A stretch of DNA of 10,944 bases from Caulobacteraceae bacterium (GTDB lineage: Bacteria > Pseudomonadota > Alphaproteobacteria > Caulobacterales > Caulobacteraceae). Under the pieces are notes generated by a model. It was not told the origin of the DNA, did no database searches, and worked only from the letters and a program-made list of their open reading frames with translations. Numbering within the stretch: the stretch's first letter is position 1; every line of letters begins with the position of its first letter. Below, one piece after another: positions 7,255 through 10,944 of the stretch. Position numbers and translations under genes: made by a program. The stretch lies in NCBI GenBank assembly GCA_947452665.1, contig CANGEH010000048.1:1-10944 (forward strand). The letters run 5' to 3'.

Positions 7255-8298
7255 TCAGGACATTGACGATTCAAGAATGCCCTTCATCCAGCGCGGGTGC
7301 TCTAGGACCTTGCCGCAGCCGAGCGCGACGCAAGACAGAGGATCGTCTGCAACCATAACCGGCAGACCCGTATGGTCACGAATTTCCAGATCAAGGCCGC
7401 GCAGCAGGGCGCCGCCGCCAGTGAGCATAATGCCCTTATCGGAAATGTCTGACGCCAGTTCAGGCGGCGTCGCCTCAAGCGCAACCTTAATAGCCTCGAC
7501 GATCTGGCTGACAGGCTCGGCTAGGGCATCGGCTGCCTGGCGCTCGCTCATCCGCACTTCGCGCGGCACGCCCTGCATCAGGTCGCGGCCCTTGATATCG
7601 ATCGACAGACCCTCGCCCTCGACCGGTGCGCGCGCTGTGCCAATCTCCTTCTTGATCCGCTCTGCCGTGGTTTCGCCGATCAGCAGATTATGGTGACGGC
7701 GCATATAGGAGATGATCGCCTCGTCCATCTTGTCGCCGCCGACCCGCACCGAGCGCGAATAGACAATGCCGGACAAGGACAGGACCGCCACCTCGGTCGT
7801 GCCGCCGCCAATATCGACCACCATGGAGCCTGTGGGCTCATGAATCGGCAAGCCCGCGCCGATCGCCGCCGCCATTGGCTCGTCGATCAGGCCAACCCGG
7901 CGCGCCGAAGCGTTTAGGCAGCTATCATTGATCGCCCGGCGCTCAACCGCGGTTGCGCCCGATGGCACGCAGACAATGACCTTGGGGTTCACAAAGCTTT
8001 TACGATTATGAACCTTGCGGATGAAATGCTTGATCATTTCCTCGGCGACTTCGAAATCGGCAATCACGCCGTCGCGCATGGGGCGGATCGCCTCCATATG
8101 ACCAGGCGTACGCCCCAGCATCTGCTTGGCCTCAATGCCGACCGCATGCACCACCTTGCGACCACCGACCGTGCGCAGGGCAACGACGGACGGCTCGTTC
8201 AGGACAATTCCCTTGCCGCGCATATAGATGAGCGTGTTGGCGGTGCCGAGATCAATGGCAATATCGTTAGAGACCATGCCGAACAGAGACGAGAACAT
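7255..8298 (-). CDS. mreB: MreB, bacterial actin homologue
   Basis: MreB forms ATP-dependent membrane-bound filaments that orient the sidewall synthesis machinery. The 347-residue length is standard. Actin-fold nucleotide motifs are clear: DLGTANT at 16-22 (phosphate 1), DIGGGTTEV at 162-170 (phosphate 2), and GGGALLRG at 294-301 (adenosine). The linker region DEPMAAAIGAGLPI (139-152) is canonical. The N-terminal MFSSLFG is the amphipathic/hydrophobic membrane-binding segment seen in Gram-negative MreBs. The sequence is very close to the Caulobacter type as I recall it. AAGG (8308-8305) stands 6 bases before the ATG. It is the first gene of the operon. The promoter should lie in the 129 bases upstream, or transcription may continue from the transporter gene. 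Confidence 0.98.
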   Translation of the reverse strand: MFSSLFGMVSNDIAIDLGTANTLIYMRGKGIVLNEPSVVALRTVGGRKVVHAVGIEAKQMLGRTPGHMEAIRPMRDGVIADFEVAEEMIKHFIRKVHNRKSFVNPKVIVCVPSGATAVERRAINDSCLNASARRVGLIDEPMAAAIGAGLPIHEPTGSMVVDIGGGTTEVAVLSLSGIVYSRSVRVGGDKMDEAIISYMRRHHNLLIGETTAERIKKEIGTARAPVEGEGLSIDIKGRDLMQGVPREVRMSERQAADALAEPVSQIVEAIKVALEATPPELASDISDKGIMLTGGGALLRGLDLEIRDHTGLPVMVADDPLSCVALGCGKVLEHPRWMKGILESSMS

Positions 8299-8427
8299 GA
8301 CGTGCCTTGGATCGAGGAGGATGGGTGAAGGTCTAGGCTTTCGGTTTGCCCTGCAAAAGCGTTCAATTCAAGGCTTTTCAACGGCCTTGGCTAACCCGGT
8401 CAGCGCAATGGGTCTAGCGGCCGTGGA
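8299..8427 (-). promoter_or_regulatory. mreB upstream region with weak inverted repeat
   Basis: This 129-base spacer between the transporter stop and the mreB start is where an mreB operon promoter would be expected. I see no good -35/-10 pair: TTGAAA at 8381-8376 is followed after 17 bases by TTTTGC, a poor -10. The spacer holds a 6-base dyad, CAAGGC (8369-8374) and GCCTTG (8384-8389), with a 9-base loop. It lacks a T-run, so it is only a weak terminator candidate for the transporter. On the mreB-sense strand the leader also carries TCCTCC (8321-8316 region), resembling the anti-Shine-Dalgarno end of 16S rRNA. The relevance of that is unknown. Confidence 0.35.
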
Positions 8428-9309
8428 TTAACCAATCGCGGCTAGGACAACACCTGCTGCCGTAACGGCACTGGCAAGAATTTGGGCAAGACTCAAGCGC
8501 TCCTTAAACAGACGTCGTCCGGCAATGGCCGCCAGCGGCATCTCGACCACACCCACCGCCCGGACCGGCCCAGCCGGGCTCAAGGTCAGGGCAATAAACC
8601 ATAAAGCCGAGGCCCCTGCCCCAAAAAATCCAGCTCCTAGGGATGAGCGCCAAGCGCCTAATGCGCCGCGCAAAGCACCCCGATCAAACAAGCCAAGCCC
8701 GATCATCATCACGCTTGTCTGGATGGCCTGAACCATGGCGACCGTCACCAGGGCTGAGACCACGGCATGGTGCGGATCAAAGGCAAGACCGCCTTGGCGA
8801 AACGCATTGGCCGAGACCGCAAAACACGCGCCCGAGGTCAGGCCAAGCAAGGCCGGGCTCCAGTCGCGAATCCCCTCAAGCCCCCTTGGCCAGGACAGAT
8901 GCATCAGGCCCGCCGTGGCAATCAGGACCCCGCTCCAAGCCACAGCGCTCATATGGTCGTGAAAGACGAAAAAGCCGACCAGGGCGGTGAAGGGCAAGGA
9001 GCTTTGCTGAAAGGCTGTGCCAATGGCAAAGCTGGACCGCTGCATCGAGACCAGCAAGGCAGCAGTAGCGGCAATCTGGGCCAGGGCTCCGATCGCACAG
9101 GCCATCAGAAAATAGGCCCCAAACTGGCCATGGGCCGTAGGCCAGACCAGATTTGCAACGGCGATAAACACCAGGGTAAAAGGCAGGCCAAACAAGAAGC
9201 GCACCAGCGTTGCGCCCCAAGGGCCCGCCACGCCGAGCAGACTGCGCTGCAGGGCATTGCGCGACACCTGCAAGGCGGTCGCGCCAAGGGTCAAGGGAAT
9301 CCAGATCAT
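8428..9309 (-). CDS. EamA/DMT-family transporter
   Basis: This 293-residue inner-membrane protein is almost entirely hydrophobic, with about ten helices and the two-fold internal repeat of drug/metabolite transporters. The second half closes with the EamA-like signature VRAVGVVEMPLAAIAG (249-264) followed by RRLFKERLSLAQ (265-276) and a final helix. The matching part of the first half is SSLPFTALVGFFVFHDHMS (103-121) followed by a helix at about 122-138. Substrates in this family range from amino acids to nucleotides, sugars and drugs, and nothing here decides among them. ATG 9309 has no strong Shine-Dalgarno. The gene lies in the same direction as leuA and mreB and is separated from leuA by a probable terminator. 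Export of an amino acid or related metabolite is possible given leuA beside it, but that is speculation. Confidence 0.9.
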   Translation of the reverse strand: MIWIPLTLGATALQVSRNALQRSLLGVAGPWGATLVRFLFGLPFTLVFIAVANLVWPTAHGQFGAYFLMACAIGALAQIAATAALLVSMQRSSFAIGTAFQQSSLPFTALVGFFVFHDHMSAVAWSGVLIATAGLMHLSWPRGLEGIRDWSPALLGLTSGACFAVSANAFRQGGLAFDPHHAVVSALVTVAMVQAIQTSVMMIGLGLFDRGALRGALGAWRSSLGAGFFGAGASALWFIALTLSPAGPVRAVGVVEMPLAAIAGRRLFKERLSLAQILASAVTAAGVVLAAIG

Positions 9310-9347
9310 GCGGGAACCCGATCAATTTTCCAGTTTTCAAGACAGAC

Positions 9348-9378
9348 CGGTCCCCCTGTCCTAAGAACAGGGAGACCG
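9348..9378 (-). terminator. Probable intrinsic terminator of leuA
   Basis: Reading leftward, the leuA TAG stop is followed after 8 bases by CGGTCTCCCTGT (9378-9367), a 7-base loop, and ACAGGGGGACCG (9359-9348). This makes a 12-pair stem with one U-G wobble in the RNA. On the other strand the wobble becomes a C-A mismatch, so the structure is best suited to the leuA transcript. An AAAA tract precedes the stem. The following tract (GTCTGTCTTG) is only moderately U-rich, so termination may be partial. Confidence 0.65.
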
Positions 9379-9386
9379 CTTTTGGG

Positions 9387-10944
9387 CTAGCTTCCGACCG
9401 CGCTCAGTGGCTCGGGCGCTGATTTTTGTTTGCGGGCCAGGAGGTTATTCAGGGCATTGACATAGGCCTTGGCTGAGGCGGTCAAGGTATCTGTATCCGC
9501 CGCCTGACCCGTCGCTATGCGGCCATCGTCTTCCAGCCGCACCGAGACCTGGGCCTGGGCGTCTGTGCCTTCCGTGACCGCATGAACCTGAAACAGCCGC
9601 AAGGCCGCCTCGTGGGGCACAATCATGTGAATGGCGTTAAAGACCGCATCGACCGGACCATCGCCGGTCGCCGTAGCGCTCTGTTCTACGCCTTCAATCT
9701 CGAGGGTCAGGTCAGCCGACTGGCCTTCGGTGCCGGCGACGACGCGCAGATGCGTGACCCGGATCCGCTCACCACCGCGTGCCAAGGCGTCATCGACCAG
9801 GGCGATGATATCGTCGTCATAGACATGCTTTTTGCGGTCAGCCAGGTCCTTAAACCGGACAAAGGCTTCTTTCAGCGCGTTTTGGCCCAGTTCATAGCCC
9901 AGATCCTTCAGCTTGGCCTTAAAGGCATGGCTGCCGGAATGCTTGCCCATGACCAGGCTAGACGGTGCTTGGCCGACCGATTCCGGCGTCATGATCTCAT
10001 AGGTTTCGCGGTTCTTCAGCATGCCGTCCTGGTGAATGCCGCTTTCATGCGCAAAGGCATTCTTGCCGACAATCGCCTTATTATACTGGACCGCAAACCC
10101 TGTAATGGCCGAGACATAGCGGCTGGCGCGGGTGATGTGGGTGGTATCAATGCCGGTCTGATAGGGCAGGCGATCGGCACGCACCTTCAAGGCCATGACG
10201 ATTTCTTCCAGAGCCGCATTGCCGGCCCGCTCACCGAGGCCATTGATCGCGCATTCGACCTGGCGCGCACCGCCCTGAACACCGGCCAAGCTATTGGCCA
10301 CGGCCAGGCCCAGATCATTATGGCAGTGGGTCGAGAAGATTACCCGGTCTGCACCCTCAACGTTTTGGGTCATCCAGCTGAACAGGTCGGCATATTCGGA
10401 CGGGTAGGTATAGCCGACCGTATCGGGCAGATTGATCGTCGTTGCGCCAGCCTTGATCGCGGCCTCTACGGCACGGCGCAGGAATTGGCGATCGCTGCGG
10501 GTCGCGTCTTCGGCTGACCATTCAATATCGTCGCGCAGATTGCGCGCATGGGTAACGGTGCGGGTAATGGCTTCCAGCACCTGTTCGGGCTCCATCTGCA
10601 GCTTGTGCTTCATATGCAGGTCGCTAGTGGCGATCACGACATGGATGCGGCCGCGGGCAGCAGGCTTTAGGGCCTCGGCGCAGCGGTCAATATCCATGGG
10701 ATGGGCGCGGCAAAGCCCAGCAATCGTGCTGTTCTTGACGATCTTGGCGATCTCGCGCACGGCCTCGAAATCACCATTGGAGGCGATGGGAAAGCCGGCC
10801 TCAATGACATCGACACCCATGTCTTCGAGGATCTTGGCCAGTTCCAGCTTTTCGTCCAGGCTCATGGACGCGCCGGGGGACTGTTCCCCGTCGCGCATGG
10901 TGGTGTCGAAAATGATGACGTTTTCGCGCGCGCCGATGATCGGG
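9387..10944 (-). CDS. leuA: 2-isopropylmalate synthase, start beyond window
   Basis: LeuA condenses acetyl-CoA with 2-oxoisovalerate, the committed step of leucine biosynthesis, in the cytoplasm. The frame continues in phase to the right edge: before the first in-frame ATG (10898) the codons read PIIGARENVIIFDTT, which belongs to the conserved DTTMRDGEQSPG motif. The true start is therefore outside the window and the ATG at 10898 is internal. Counting from codon 10943, the catalytic TIM-barrel motifs are RDGEQ (17-21), NLPDTVGYTYP (171-181), metal-binding HCHND (206-210) and NGLGERAGN (234-242). The C-terminal regulatory LeuA dimer domain starts near residue 390 and contains GDGPVDAVFNAIH (427-439), so leucine feedback control is likely. 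About 518 residues are visible, near the full family length. The stop is followed by a terminator-like stem. Confidence 0.97.
   Translation of the reverse strand, partial: PIIGARENVIIFDTTMRDGEQSPGASMSLDEKLELAKILEDMGVDVIEAGFPIASNGDFEAVREIAKIVKNSTIAGLCRAHPMDIDRCAEALKPAARGRIHVVIATSDLHMKHKLQMEPEQVLEAITRTVTHARNLRDDIEWSAEDATRSDRQFLRRAVEAAIKAGATTINLPDTVGYTYPSEYADLFSWMTQNVEGADRVIFSTHCHNDLGLAVANSLAGVQGGARQVECAINGLGERAGNAALEEIVMALKVRADRLPYQTGIDTTHITRASRYVSAITGFAVQYNKAIVGKNAFAHESGIHQDGMLKNRETYEIMTPESVGQAPSSLVMGKHSGSHAFKAKLKDLGYELGQNALKEAFVRFKDLADRKKHVYDDDIIALVDDALARGGERIRVTHLRVVAGTEGQSADLTLEIEGVEQSATATGDGPVDAVFNAIHMIVPHEAALRLFQVHAVTEGTDAQAQVSVRLEDDGRIATGQAADTDTLTASAKAYVNALNNLLARKQKSAPEPLSAVGS

Noticed and set aside
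8369..8389. CAAGGC/GCCTTG hairpin downstream of the transporter gene as a terminator
   Set aside because: The stem has only 6 pairs with a 9-base loop and no T-run, so it is too weak to call and is only mentioned within the spacer entry.
9582..10517. 311-codon open frame on the plus strand opposite leuA
   Set aside because: It lies wholly antisense to a textbook LeuA, is rich in Gly/Gln/His/Arg as expected of a GC-rich shadow frame, and shows no recognisable domain.

Overview
This window looks like the chromosome of an alphaproteobacterium, most likely close to Caulobacterales. The MreB, LeuA and RodA proteins are alphaproteobacterial in character, and the order leuA - transporter - mreB - mreC - mreD - mrdA - rodA fits that group. 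The DNA is GC-rich by eye. No mobile element, tRNA, rRNA or CRISPR array is visible, and coding density is very high. The taxonomic placement is judged from memory of family sequences, not from a search.

Left part (1-2587): the N-terminus of a conserved hypothetical protein runs leftward off the window. A 123-base divergent spacer containing an 18-base inverted repeat follows. Then come three rightward genes: a DUF423 small membrane protein, an epoxide hydrolase-type alpha/beta hydrolase, and a proline iminopeptidase-type alpha/beta hydrolase. The two hydrolases overlap by ATGA.

Central part (8298-2584, leftward): the rod-shape operon mreB-mreC-mreD-mrdA(PBP2)-rodA. MreB is the cytoplasmic actin-like filament. 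MreC and MreD are its membrane and periplasmic partners. PBP2 (transpeptidase) and RodA (SEDS glycosyltransferase) form the sidewall peptidoglycan synthase. Only mreB-mreC have a spacer (27 bases); the other three junctions are ATGA overlaps, which points to translational coupling and fixed stoichiometry. The operon converges on the iminopeptidase gene so tightly that both stop codons lie in one CTAG.

Right part (8428-10944, leftward): a DMT/EamA-type transporter lies between mreB and leuA. leuA (2-isopropylmalate synthase, leucine biosynthesis) runs off the right edge, so its start codon lies outside the window. A good stem-loop just after the leuA stop probably ends its transcript.

Overall this is an ordinary housekeeping region. 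I found no convincing undescribed system. The points most worth a second look are the CTAG-sharing convergent stops, the coupled junctions without Shine-Dalgarno sequences, the inverted repeat at the left divergent spacer, and the unexplained partner genes (transporter and hydrolase pair) around the morphogenesis operon.
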